In this document: one piece after another, positions 32,147 through 41,416 of the stretch
Layout of the letters: the number at the start of each line of letters is the position of its first letter
Position numbering within the stretch: the stretch's first letter is position 1
Assembly (NCBI GenBank): GCA_963989385.1
Contig: OZ022510.1
Location: forward strand, 35,779,448 to 35,843,447
DNA length: 64,000 bases
Direction: 5' to 3'
From: Ctena decussata
Taxonomy: Eukaryota; Mollusca; Bivalvia; Lucinida; Lucinidae
Notes under the pieces: model-generated
Databases searched by the model: none
What the model saw: only the letters and a program-made list of their open reading frames with translations
What the model was told of the DNA's origin: nothing
Program-made: the position numbers and the translations under genes

Positions 32147-33224
32147 TGTAAGGGTAGTATATACTTCGCAAGCAGAATTCTCGGTTGGAAGAGAATTATC
32201 ACATAAATGGTTTATTAGGTGTGAATCTATAGTCTCCCTTGAAACGAAATATTCAGAAAATTATGTCCGGAAAATGCTATTTATTGTGCAGTCTACAGGT
32301 TCAAAAGCCGTTCTTCAATTAGCAATATGATCTGCCTGAATTATGTATTATCTCATGTGCTTTCATTTTTTGTTGTTAGTATAATTTAGTTAAAACGGCT
32401 GAGAATTGGAAATTATGCTAATGAAGTTGGTATTTGTCTATAATATCTGGTTTATACTTATAATGATTTATATCTTACGGTAAAGTGTGATTGTATATCC
32501 TGATACAATTAATAAGTTTTCCAATAGATACCAAGCTTTGCCTAAGAAGTCGTTCTCAGGAACACAAGTAGGCCTACCATGTTTTAATTGATCTCAAATG
32601 TCTGAAATCTGATCTTTGCTAAATTTCCTCACCCCATAACTCTGGGGTTGGGCTGCAAAATACGTTCACTTAAACTAAAATAAGCTTGCTAGTTAGTGTT
32701 AGGCTATAAAGGAAACGTTATCTGAAATCATGCCATTTTTCATTAATGTAAATAAAATCATTGAATACAAATTACTTTTTTTTTCATATTCTCAGACAAG
32801 CTCAAAAGAAGAACCCGTGGGGAGAAGGTTTGCTATTGTTCGTCTATCTGACTGTCCTCGACTGGGACTGGTCGTCCGTCTGTCTGTCCTTATCTGGGTC
32901 TGTTCGTCTGTCTGTCTGTAGGACAGTATTTGTTCGTTAGTCCGTACAACACTATTGTTCGTGTTTAGTGTTAGACAGGGCTATTGACCTGCCCGGGGGT
33001 GCTGATTGGGGCTAAACGGACAAATACTTATGTGTATAAACTTGTACAAAGCATAAGAGAGCCAATATGATAGAAGAAATAGTGCGATATACTATTTCAG
33101 GACAGTTTAATACTTAAGTTGAGAGCTAACCTATTGCGTTTTTTCCCTTTGAATTATTAAAGGGCTCGTCCCGTTACATTTTTGGGGCTCGTCCAGTTAC
33201 ATTTTTGGGTCTCGTCCCGTTACA
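32147..33224 (+). mobile_element. Solo LTR, 1,078 bp, in the minisatellite
   Basis: Begins TGTAAGGG and ends CCCGTTACA, the TG..CA termini and short inverted ends expected of an LTR. CAGT is duplicated on each side (32143-32146, 33225-33228). The minisatellite consensus across this point is TTAATATCAGTGACCACAT, as seen uninterrupted near 31779, so it is a clean insertion. The right end has a ~30-bp unit (GGCTCGTCCCGTTACATTTT) repeated about three times. There is no gag-pol and no partner LTR in the window. Ty3/Gypsy-like is a guess from the TGTAA..TTACA termini. CT-rich GTCTGTCTGTC tracts lie near 32870-32920. Confidence 0.82.
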
Positions 33225-35640
33225 CAGTGACCAAATTATCTGCCGATATGGAAAAACAGAAGAACACTTGCTGCTGCCATAAGAAGAAAGAATAGCTTTT
33301 GCTGCATCTTTTGATGAAAGAAACAGCTGCTGATGGTTCTTCGGCAGCTGCTGATGGCGGTATCATAAGCAGCTGCTGATGTTACTGTTAATGACACCAT
33401 CATCTGCCGATATCGGAGAACAAAGGGACATAAGCTGCTGCCATCAGTAGTAAGAAAAATCTTTTGATGCTGCTTATGATGAAAGCATCAGCTGCTGATG
33501 GTGGTTTGGCAGCTGATGATGGTTGTGTCATAAACAGCTGCTGATGTTAATATAAGTGACCACATCGTCTGCCGAAGTCGAAGAACAGAGGGACAGCAGC
33601 TGCTGCCATTAGAAGTTAGAATATCTTTTGCCGCTTCTGCTGATGGAAACATCAGCTGCTGCTGATGGTTTGGCAGCTGCTGAAATTGGTGTACAAAGCA
33701 ATTGCTGATGATAGTTTTATTGACAACATCATCTGCCGTAATCAGAGAACAGAGGGACATCACCTGCTGCCATCATGAGCAAGAATCGTTTTTTTCTGCT
33801 GCTTTTGATGAAATCAACAGCTGCTGATGGTGGTTTGGCAGCTGCTGATGTTGGTGGCATAAGCAGCTGCTGCTGTTATCATCAGTGACCACATCATCTG
33901 CCGATATGAAAGAACAGAGGGGCATCAACTGCTGCTATTAGTAGTTAAAATAGTGTCTGCAGCTGCATTTGATAAAAACATCAGCTGCTGATTGTGGTTT
34001 GGCAGCTGCTGATGGTGGTGGCATAAGCAGCTGCTGTTGTTATCATCAGAAACCACATCATCTGCCGATAAGGAAGAACAGAGGGGCATCAGCTGCTACT
34101 ATAAATATAAAGAATAGTTTTGCTGCACCTTTTGATGAACGCAACAGCTGCTAAGGGTTCTTTGGCAGCTACTGATGGTAGTATCATAAGAAGCTGCTGA
34201 TGTTACTGTTAATGATACCATCATCTGCCGATATCGGAGAACAAAAGGAACATAAGCTGCTGTCATCAGAAGTGGGAAAAACTTTTGATGCTGCTTTTGA
34301 TGAAAGCATCAGCTTCTGCAGCTGCGTCTGATAAAAGCATCAGCTGCTGATGGTGGTTTGTAGTTGCTGATGGTGGTTGGCAGCTGCTGATGGTGGTGGC
34401 TTAAGCTGCTGCTGCTGTTATCATCAGCGACCACATCATCTGCTGATATGGAAGAACAGAGGGGCATCAACTGCTTCTATAAGTAGTAAGACTTTCTTTT
34501 GCTGCACCTTTTGATGAAACCAACAGCTGCTAATGTTTTTTTTTGGCAGCTGCTGATGGTTGTAACGTAAGCAGCTGCTGATGTTGCTGTTAATGACACC
34601 ATCATCTGCCGATATCTGAGAACAAAAGGAGCATAAGCTGCTGCCACTAGTAGTAGGAAAAACTTTTGATGCTGCTTTGAGGAAAGCATCACCTGCTGAT
34701 GGCGGTATGGCAGCTGCTGCTGCAGCTGCTTTTGAAAAATGCATCAGCTGCTGATGGTGGTTGAGCAGCTGCAGATAGTAGTTTGGCAGCTGCTGATGCT
34801 GGTGGCATAAGCAGGTACTGCTGTTATTATCAGTGGTACAATAAGCAGCTTCTGATGTTACTGTTAATCAGCATCAGCTGCTGATGGCGGTATGGCAGCT
34901 GCTGCTGCAGCTGCGTCTGATAAAAGCATCCGCTGCTAATGTTGGTTAAGCAGCTGCTGATGGTGGTTTGCCAGGAGCTGATGGAGGTGGCTCTTTGGCA
35001 GCTGCTGCTGTTACTTTTAATGACACCATCATCTGCTGATATCGGAGAACAAAAAGGACATAAGCTGCTGCCATCAGTAGTAGGAAAAACTTTTGATGCT
35101 GCTTTGGAGGAAAGCATCAGCTGCTGATGGCGGTATGACAGCTGCTGCTGCAGCTGTGTCTGATAAAAGCAACAGCTGCTGATGGTGGTTTTGCAGCTGC
35201 TGATGGTGGTTTTGCAGCTGCTGACGGTGCTGACATAAGCAGCTTTGCTCTTACTGTTAATGACACCATCATCTGCCGATATCGGAGAACAAAAAGGACA
35301 TAAGCTACTGCCATTAGTAGTAGGAAAAACTTTTGATGCTGCTTTTGAGGAAAGCATCAGCTGCTGATGGCGGTATGGCAGCTGCTGCTGCAGCTGCGTC
35401 TGATAAAAGCATCAGCTGCTGATGGTGGTTTTGCAGCTGCTGATGGTGGTTTGGCAGCTGCTGATGGTGGTGGCATTAGCAGCTCCTGCTGTTGTCATAA
35501 GTTACCGCATCATCTGACGATGTGGAAGAACAGAGGGGCATCATCGGCTACTATAAGTAGTAAGAATAGTTTTTGCTGCATCATTTGATGAAAGCATCAG
35601 CTGCTGATGGTTCTTTGGCAGCTGCTGATGGTGGTCAGTA
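33225..35640 (+). repeat. ~165-bp minisatellite, block 3
   Basis: About 13-14 units. Anchors (ATCTGCCGATAT variants) lie near 33237, 33402, 33566, 33727, 33894, 34056, 34221, 34436, 34602, 35028, 35268 and 35512. Some units are enlarged by extra CAGCTGCTGATGGTGGTTTG modules. Because 165 is divisible by three, frames can stay open by chance: the longest in the window (175 codons, 34830-35357 minus) is pure repeat. Confidence 0.9.
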
Positions 35641-35689
35641 GCACTATCAACGGTAAGTTTGTTCCAGTAGCAGCCCCTGTTATCATTAC

Positions 35690-36022
35690 CATCACCAGAT
35701 ACAGATACCATTTCAGCAATAAAACTAAAGTCACTCTAATTACCTATGTTTTAACAGCAGGCCGTCCACCAACAGATGGCAGATACAGATATCATTACAG
35801 CAGTATTAACAGATGTCACTTTCTCTACCGATCTCTAACAGCAGGCCGTCCACCAACAGATGGCAGATACAGATATCACTCCAGCAGTATCAACAGCTGT
35901 CACTCGCATTACCTATCTTTAACAGCAAGCAGTCCACCAATAGATGGCAAATACAGATATCATTACAGTAGTAGCAGCAGATACCACTATCACTACCTAA
36001 CTTCAACAGCAGGCAGTCCACA
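35690..36022 (+). repeat. 84-bp minisatellite, 4 units, open in one frame
   Basis: Units share AACAGCAGGC(C/A)GTCCACCAA and CAGATGGCAGATACAGATAT with the 85-bp array but carry one base less, giving an 84-bp period. A frame therefore stays open for 153 codons (35607-36068) and repeats a 28-residue block with the signature LTAGRPPTDGRYRYH. The array runs directly into the GATATC-rich repeats. No start context or known domain supports a real protein. Confidence 0.85.
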
Positions 36023-36420
36023 AATTATGGATATCAATAATCCAAAGTGTGGATATCCAATAATCTAAATGAGAAATGGATAGCACTAATTCGAATTATA
36101 AATAACACAATTTCGATTTATTGACATCAATAATTTGACTTTGTGATATCCATAAATGGGCAAATTTGTTGATATCTATAAATCGATTTATGGATATTCA
36201 TGAATCGAATCGTTGATATCCATAAAGTAGTTAGACTAGTTGATATTCATACTTCGAATACTGTACATCTATAAGTCGAATCACGGATATTCATGAATAA
36301 TTATGGATGTCGCTTATTTGTATAGTGGATAGCACTTTTTCACTTATCGATATCATAAAACGATACTGAATAGTTAACCGGCACTCCATAGAATTTCGGT
36401 GATATCTATCTTATATTACT
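36023..36420. repeat. Right GATATC-rich degenerate array
   Basis: Variants of TTATGGATATCNATAATCNAA and GATATCCATAAAT at ~20-bp spacing, matching the 21691-22660 array. It joins the 84-bp minisatellite at CCACAAATTATGGATATCAA. Confidence 0.83.
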
Positions 36421-37050
36421 TACGTAAGATATAGGAAATCCGCTGGTGACAGACGGACGCATAGACTGGCGGATGGACAAAAGGTGTTGCGGAATACATT
36501 ATCATATACCTCAAGAACCCTTAAGCAAGCTTCATACATGTAGTCTAATTGACATGGTGCATTGCTGGAATTGCTTATAATTGTCAATCTTTAAATAAAG
36601 ACTCTCTCAAAATCAAACTCTTACAGCTGTGAGCTCTGGCCAGTTGGACATGATCAGGCGACATAGTTTCAACGTCTAAGTTCTCGCAAAAAAAAAAAAA
36701 GTATTCTTTAATCGTAAACGGGGTTCCATAGCCACAACCTATCATCATCACCCTCCCATCGACCGGATACATGTACATGTATGACTGAAACCTGTTGATC
36801 AGATCGTAAAATCGCAGGTCTTTTCTGAGAAAAAAGTGGGAAAAGAATAAAAAATATAACCTGAAAATGTCATTTCTTACGCAGATGACCCATTCGAACA
36901 TTCTAAGACTTGTCTCCGAATCAATCCTTGGTCTGTGTTACGTGTATTTATCGCAAAAAGAAAGAAAAAATAAATAAATGAAATATATGCCGTGAATCCA
37001 ACTCGCTGCATTTAGCTTCCCTATACGTTCCGACTGGACAGAAAAGCGTT
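36421..37050. other. Interior stretch with a headless S1 SINE
   Basis: At 36700-36820 TAAACGGGGTTCCATAGCC ... GATCGTAAAATCGCAGG matches the S1 SINE body, preceded by a ~14-base A-run. The rest is unremarkable. A 105-codon minus-strand frame (36584-36901) overlaps the SINE and is not credible. Confidence 0.6.
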
Positions 37051-37156
37051 AGCTGGGCACCTCGCGTTAAATCAACATTGACACAACCTTGATTCAATGT
37101 CGCGACGTGGAATCAACGTTGAGTCAGTGTTGATTCAACTCTGTGTGCCTGCTGTG
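37051..37156. repeat. R4 palindromic repeat
   Basis: AGCTGGGCACC at the left and GTGTGCCTGCTG at the right bracket repeated GTTGATTCAA / TTGAATCAAC-type palindromes around GTCGCGACGTGG. Full-length R4, here of the TTGAATCAACG subtype. Confidence 0.7.
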
Positions 37157-37669
37157 AGGAGACAACCGATGGTAGGATAAACCCTTTTCACTGAAGAATT
37201 TACAGTTTGAAATTTGCAAAAACCCAATGACAACACTACTGAAAATGTTACATAACGTTTGACTCTCCGTATTTTTTCAGTATTTTCTTGTGTATAAATA
37301 CCATAAATCATTGCAAGATATTGTTTAGCATTAATGCTTCACCCAAGCACTTAGCTGATTAAAAACACACAAAAAACTCTTTCCCTACACATAAATTTGT
37401 CTTTTAAACGGTATGCCCAATGAGCGTTGGCATTTTTTTTAAAAAGCGAATACTTGTAAAATGAACGAGAACTGCTAATGTCTCACACTTTCTATACATG
37501 CAGCTGCACTCTCAAATATCAATAGATTGGCATTTTTGTTTTTGTTTCAAATCCAGGCATGTAGCAATCGTTCATTAGGTAGAATTTGCAATATATTAGA
37601 GTATGACGGCTTCACACATACTTTCCTGCATGAATTTTAGTCAAAAACTATAATTTACAGAGAAATCCT
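37157..37669. other. Unannotated interior stretch
   Basis: AT-rich DNA before the right subterminal repeats. No gene recognised. Confidence 0.4.
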
Positions 37670-37755
37670 CAGCAGCAGCTATTGTCGCAGTAGCAGCTGC
37701 TGTTGGGAGATCAGCAGCTGCTGTTGGGGACAGCAGCGGCAGCTCGTGATTTGGA
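37670..37755 (-). repeat. Right subterminal repeats and inverted repeat
   Basis: CAGCAGCAGCTATTGTCGCA, then AGCAGCTGCTGTTGGGAGAT and CAGCAGCTGCTGTTGGGGAC: two to three CAGCAGCTGCTGTTGGG units. The last 24 bases (37732-37755) are the inverse complement of 20270-20293. Confidence 0.85.
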
Positions 37756-37763
37756 CCCCTCTC

Positions 37764-38535
37764 AACACGTTGGTTAATAACTATTTTTCGTCCTTCGTTA
37801 AATTAGTCAGAACTTCACGAATGAGTAACAAAATTGATGTAAAAACATAGCATAAATATATATAAGATAAATTTCATTTGTCGGGGGTTCATGGAAATAC
37901 GAACGCAATGGGTTCCGGGCTTTGTTGTTCCCAAATGGTGTAGAGCAAGTTATTGTCCCAAACAACAGCAGCATGCATTTTCTTCACAGAATGTCAAAAT
38001 TTTGTTCCAGTCACTGCCACTGATGCCACTTAAACCAAAAATAAACTTCAGTAAATATAAATTTACTGTCTTCTTTCGATGCCAAGTTCAGACGTGCCAA
38101 GATTCCATAGACATGGGTTTGAAACAGTCTTTCCTCAAATTTTGATTCAGACTAAATGTGACTCAACAGCCGTGAAAAAAAGACTTGAAATAGGTCCATA
38201 TAGTTATTTTCCTTGAGACATGCCTAAAACGGCCGCCAAAAACGTTGGAAAACTGTTGTTGTTTTTTTGTTGTGTGTGTGTGAGTGTGTGTGTGTGTGTG
38301 TTTTTAAATATTTCTTCAATTTGTTTTTCAAATAAATTCTACACTTGTTTTTACCTTACATCCGTGGATAATGCCACCATTCAATAAGTTAGAAATTAAA
38401 TACTTTGCTAAATAAAAGTTAGCAACAGAAAGTGCACTAACAATCGGGTTCACTTCAATAACAACTCATGAAAATTTCACTGTCTTAGCTGCGCAAGCCT
38501 TCCTTTTAAAAGGAAATTTTATATCCTATATAGTT
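37764..38535 (+). repeat. Copy B, right part
   Basis: Starts with the right TSD AACACGTT (37764-37771). It then follows copy A from GGTTGATAACTATTTTTCGT (15012 onward) through GCCACTTAAACCAAAAATAA and AACGGCCGCCAAAAACGTTG to about AAGCCTTCC. Its microsatellite (38255-38300) is shorter than in copy A. An 84-codon frame here (37891-38145) is not conserved in copy A. Confidence 0.92.
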
Positions 38536-38588
38536 ATGGGACGCTAGGCATTATAGGGTTAAACAAAACAGTGACAAATTCACGTTAA

Positions 38589-38780
38589 CTCTTTAAGCAG
38601 CAAAAAGCAGACGGCAAAATTCAGGTCTGCAAAAATTCAAAAAAACGCCTTGTCCAAGATATTTCATATTGAGAATTCAAAGACTAGAGGGCAAACAGTG
38701 TAGATCCACATGAGGCGGCTCATTATCAGGATCTACGCTGTTTCCAAATTATGCTATTGTCGTCACTGGTGCTTAAAGTG
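38589..38780 (-). mobile_element. R3 MITE (TTAA-flanked), 192 bp
   Basis: CTCTTTAAGC at the left and GCTTAAAGTG at the right, with TTAA on both sides (38585-38588, 38781-38784). Inside are AAAAGCAGACGGCAAAATTC and the core ACAGTGTAGATCCACATGAG / GGATCTACGCTGTTT. TTAA targets are typical of piggyBac and Kolobok-type elements. The 53912 copy is in the opposite orientation. Confidence 0.82.
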
Positions 38781-39509
38781 TTAAACTTTTAAATTTAAAA
38801 CATTTCAAACTTCTTCGTAAATGTAACTTACGATTGTGGAGATTAATTTACGAAAAAAATATAAATAAAAAGTAGAAAAAAATGTGAAAGTTTCAGTGTC
38901 ACAAATTGCACCAAAAGATAAATGTAAAAAAAAATAAGAAAAGGAATCTTACAGTACACATTGAAAAGTGAATTTTATTGTGGCAGACTACACTGGTTCA
39001 ACTCTGGATCAGCTTCAGACTTTCATGTCTTAAGACTCATTTTCTTGTTTTCGATCTTTCATACCAAAGCGACTTATGTCTGCGGTAACTGGGTCACAAC
39101 GTGGGACTTTCATATTGATGCGCATGTGCAAAGATTAATGGTCCATTCACAATACGCAAAAGTATGCCAAGGTTAAGATTGATTGCAATGAGCCACATCA
39201 TATGACAAAGGACCGTAGCATGTTCGAATTGAAGTGCTCGATTTTGCCTCTGCAGCTGCGCGAAAAAATCGGTCTTCACCACCACTGTGTTTACCACTGG
39301 GAAGAATTCACAGAATGCTTCTGTGCAGCAGAATGCTTCTGTGCATTTCTATGCAGCAGCGCCTGTTTGTAGAACCCGTTTGAAATAATTGAGACCTCCG
39401 ATTACTAGTGTGAATAGTGATGTTTTGACCAAAATTATGACATGAGCTATAACGTGTCCAGCATCAGATGACTTTTGCATCCGAATTGCTTGATCTTAGT
39501 CGCCATTGA
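38781..39509. other. Unannotated stretch
   Basis: AT-rich. A short direct repeat (AGAATGCTTCTGTGCA, twice, 39312-39347) is the only structure. A 71-codon frame (38961-39176) is not recognisable. Confidence 0.4.
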
Positions 39510-39617
39510 CCCAGCAAGCACATGGAGTCGTAATGACGTCACACTGATGTCGATTCGACGTTGTGACGTCGCATCGACATCACTACGACGTCATTTCGGC
39601 GTCATGTACCTGTTAGG
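39510..39617. repeat. R4 palindromic repeat, GACGTC subtype
   Basis: CCCAGCAAGCACATG at the left, CATGTACCTGTTAGGG at the right, and between them repeated TGACGTC, GTCGATTCGACGTTG and GTCGCATCGACATC palindromes. Confidence 0.75.
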
Positions 39618-39787
39618 GAATCTGATTTCGCATTTTTAGACGGTCAAATATGCAATACAGTCATAGACTTAGAAAGACATTAAACTATTCCCCTGTGCCA
39701 GGACAAAATATTAGTAATCGAATTATACGGGCCAAGGACTTGGCCTTAAGAAAAGGGTGATCCAAACAAATAGGTAATAAAGCAAAT

Positions 39788-40023
39788 GAGCCGCGACACG
39801 AGAAAACCAACAATGTGGTTGTGCGCCCAGCGCAGACTCAGATCAGCCTGGGCATCCGCCCAGGCTGATCAGAGTCTTCGCTGTCCGCATGAAGGTAACT
39901 TAGACCCTTAGCTACCCTTTGAGCACTTAACGAAGGGTCTGATCAAACTTGGCGGAAACCTAGATTGATCTGAGTCTGCGCAGTGCGAACGACCACATTG
40001 TTGGTTTTGTCGTGTCGCGGCTC
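39788..40023 (+). mobile_element. R1 MITE, 236 bp
   Basis: Complete R1 (GAGCCGCGACACGAGAAAAC ... GTCGTGTCGCGGCTC) with AAAT on both sides (39784-39787, 40024-40027). Non-coding. Confidence 0.92.
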
Positions 40024-40576
40024 AAATGAAAATAAAATGCCACTTCGCAAAGTCCCAGTCACATAGGTTTCTGTTGTTTAGTTTTCCATGCTGGTCCCAC
40101 GTTTTTCGTGTCTTTTTTTTATTTGTTGTTGTTTGTTGTTGTTGTTGTTTTTAGCCCATACTTGACAACTGGACACGCTTAAACGTCCATTTATGCATGT
40201 TCGATTAGCTAAGCCTCTGACCAAACAGCGCGACTGCAGAACACGAAGGCACAAACCAAACTGTAAACATAAGTCTGTTTTTTTCGCAATTCGCTTGGAA
40301 CCATTTTGAGCGTGGCGACTCATTTTATAGGTAATTCTCGGACAGCATAAGCTACTCAGTTTCCAGACCAGGCAGAACAGACTCACATCAGACTGCTCAT
40401 CAATAGGCGCAGACTAACTTGGATCTGTGAGTTAGTAGTATGATGAATCATCTATTTCAAAGTTCAAATTCGACGCGAGCAATGTCCGAAACTATATATA
40501 TATATAAAAAAAAAAAAAACAGGCATGCGAAAACACACTGACCGTTCAGCCGATGGTCAGTGCAGAAAAATCACAG
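40024..40576. other. Unannotated stretch
   Basis: Contains a (TTG)n-like run near 40122-40150 and a TA/poly-A tract at 40494-40520. A 102-codon minus-strand frame (40078-40386) has a poly-Asn/Gln stretch from the TTG run and no recognisable domain. Confidence 0.4.
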
Positions 40577-40712
40577 CAGGGTCAAGTCGTGTAACTTCGG
40601 ACAGCGGGTAAATTCGGACATACCAGTGAAAACCCACACGAGACGGCTCAGTCTCATCAGGATCTTCATTGTTTGCCCAGTTAATTTTGTTTTAATTCCA
40701 AACAACTGACAT
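40577..40712. mobile_element. R2 MITE, truncated copy in a local duplication
   Basis: GGGTCAAGTCGTGTAACTTC then GACAGCGGGTAAATTCGGAC and one core arm (ACGAGACGGCTCAGTCTCAT). The right end is missing where the sequence joins CATTTAATACTACGCCCTAA. Confidence 0.75.
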
Positions 40713-40810
40713 TTAATACTACGCCCTAATGGTATTAATTGCTTACATGACCAGTTTATATGATTAATAATATATTATAACCTCAATGCACCAATGTCGA
40801 GAAATGATTA
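40713..40810 (+). repeat. Duplicated flank, copy 1
   Basis: ACTACGCCCTAATGGTA...CCAGTTTATATGATTAATAA...GCACCAATGTCGAGAAATGATTA recurs at about 41163-41287. Confidence 0.8.
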
Positions 40811-41099
40811 GGGTAGAATCGGTTAACTTCGGACAGCGGGTAAATTCGGACATACATGTATCATTGCAAACACTGAAAATCCAGATGAGACTGCTCATAA
40901 TGACTTCGGCAGCGGGTAAATTTGGAAAAACCATTGCAAACCGTGAAAATCCTGATGAAACGGCCCATAAGGAGCCGCCTCATCAGGATTTTCACTGTTT
41001 GTCCAGTTAATTTTGCTTTAATTTCAAACAACTGACATATAAAGGAAACAATGTCACTGTCCGAATTTACCTGCTGTCCGAATTCACCTGACTTGACCC
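40811..41099. mobile_element. R2 MITE with internal duplication, TA-flanked
   Basis: GGGTAGAATCGGTTAACTTC at the left and CACCTGACTTGACCC at the right, with TA on both sides (40809-40810, 41100-41101). At 289 bp it is longer than other R2 copies (210-216) because the left arm is repeated (GCGGGTAAATTTGGA and CATTGCAAAC..GTGAAAATCC occur twice). Confidence 0.85.
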
Positions 41100-41162
41100 T
41101 ACAGTAATTATTATCGGTGACCTATGTTTTACGGTATTCAATACTTGTTTTACGGTATTCAA

Positions 41163-41287
41163 TACTACGCCCTAACGGTACTAATTGAAAGACTTAAGAG
41201 GTTTTGACCTTACACATGTTACAAGGCCAGTTTATATGATTAATAATATTTATAACCTCAGTGCACCAATATCGGGAAATGATTACT
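41163..41287 (+). repeat. Duplicated flank, copy 2
   Basis: Second copy of the 40713-40810 block, with about 28 extra bases (AAGACTTAAGAGG...ACATGTTACAAG) in the middle. It ends AAATGATTACTATT, the apparent empty target of the R2 copy at 40811. Confidence 0.8.
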
Positions 41288-41376
41288 ATTCTGCATGCTA
41301 TGCTTAGGATTTTCTCTGGACATCATTTCAGCAGGACATGAAAATTATAAATTGTAGCATTTTTCACACTTTGTTT

Positions 41377-41416
41377 ATTATGATTATTATTATTATTATT
41401 ATTAATATTAATATTC
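41377..41416 (+). repeat. (ATT)n microsatellite
   Basis: About nine ATT units followed by TAATATTAATATT. Confidence 0.9.

Larger units (their letters stand above)
20262..37763. mobile_element. Giant 17.5-kb non-autonomous transposon (hAT-like)
   Basis: This segment is inserted in copy B at the point where copy A runs straight through AACACGTTGG. The 8-bp repeat AACACGTT flanks it on both sides (20254-20261 and 37764-37771). The intervals 20270-20293 and 37732-37755 are perfect 24-bp inverted repeats of each other, each 8 bp in from its end. The outermost 8 bases differ (CAGTAACA at the left; the right reads GAGAGGGG on the other strand). An 8-bp TSD and a CAG start are known hAT features, so hAT is my inference. 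No transposase, capsid, polymerase or other long frame is present, which argues against Maverick/Polinton. The interior is mainly tandem arrays, with younger insertions at 20799, 21860, 25393, 27308 and 32147. Alternative: a segmental insertion mediated by a pair of hAT ends. Confidence 0.85.

Noticed and set aside
32147..33224. Full LTR retrotransposon or endogenous retrovirus
   Set aside because: Only one LTR is present and there is no gag or pol sequence, so it is called a solo LTR.
34830..35357. Longest open frame in the window (175 codons, minus strand)
   Set aside because: It lies wholly inside the ~165-bp minisatellite; a repeat length divisible by three keeps frames open by chance, and the peptide is just the repeated unit.
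20262..37763. Maverick/Polinton or integrated virus
   Set aside because: Size and inverted ends fit superficially, but there is no polymerase B, integrase, capsid or ATPase-like frame, and the direct repeat is 8 bp rather than the 6 bp usual for Mavericks.
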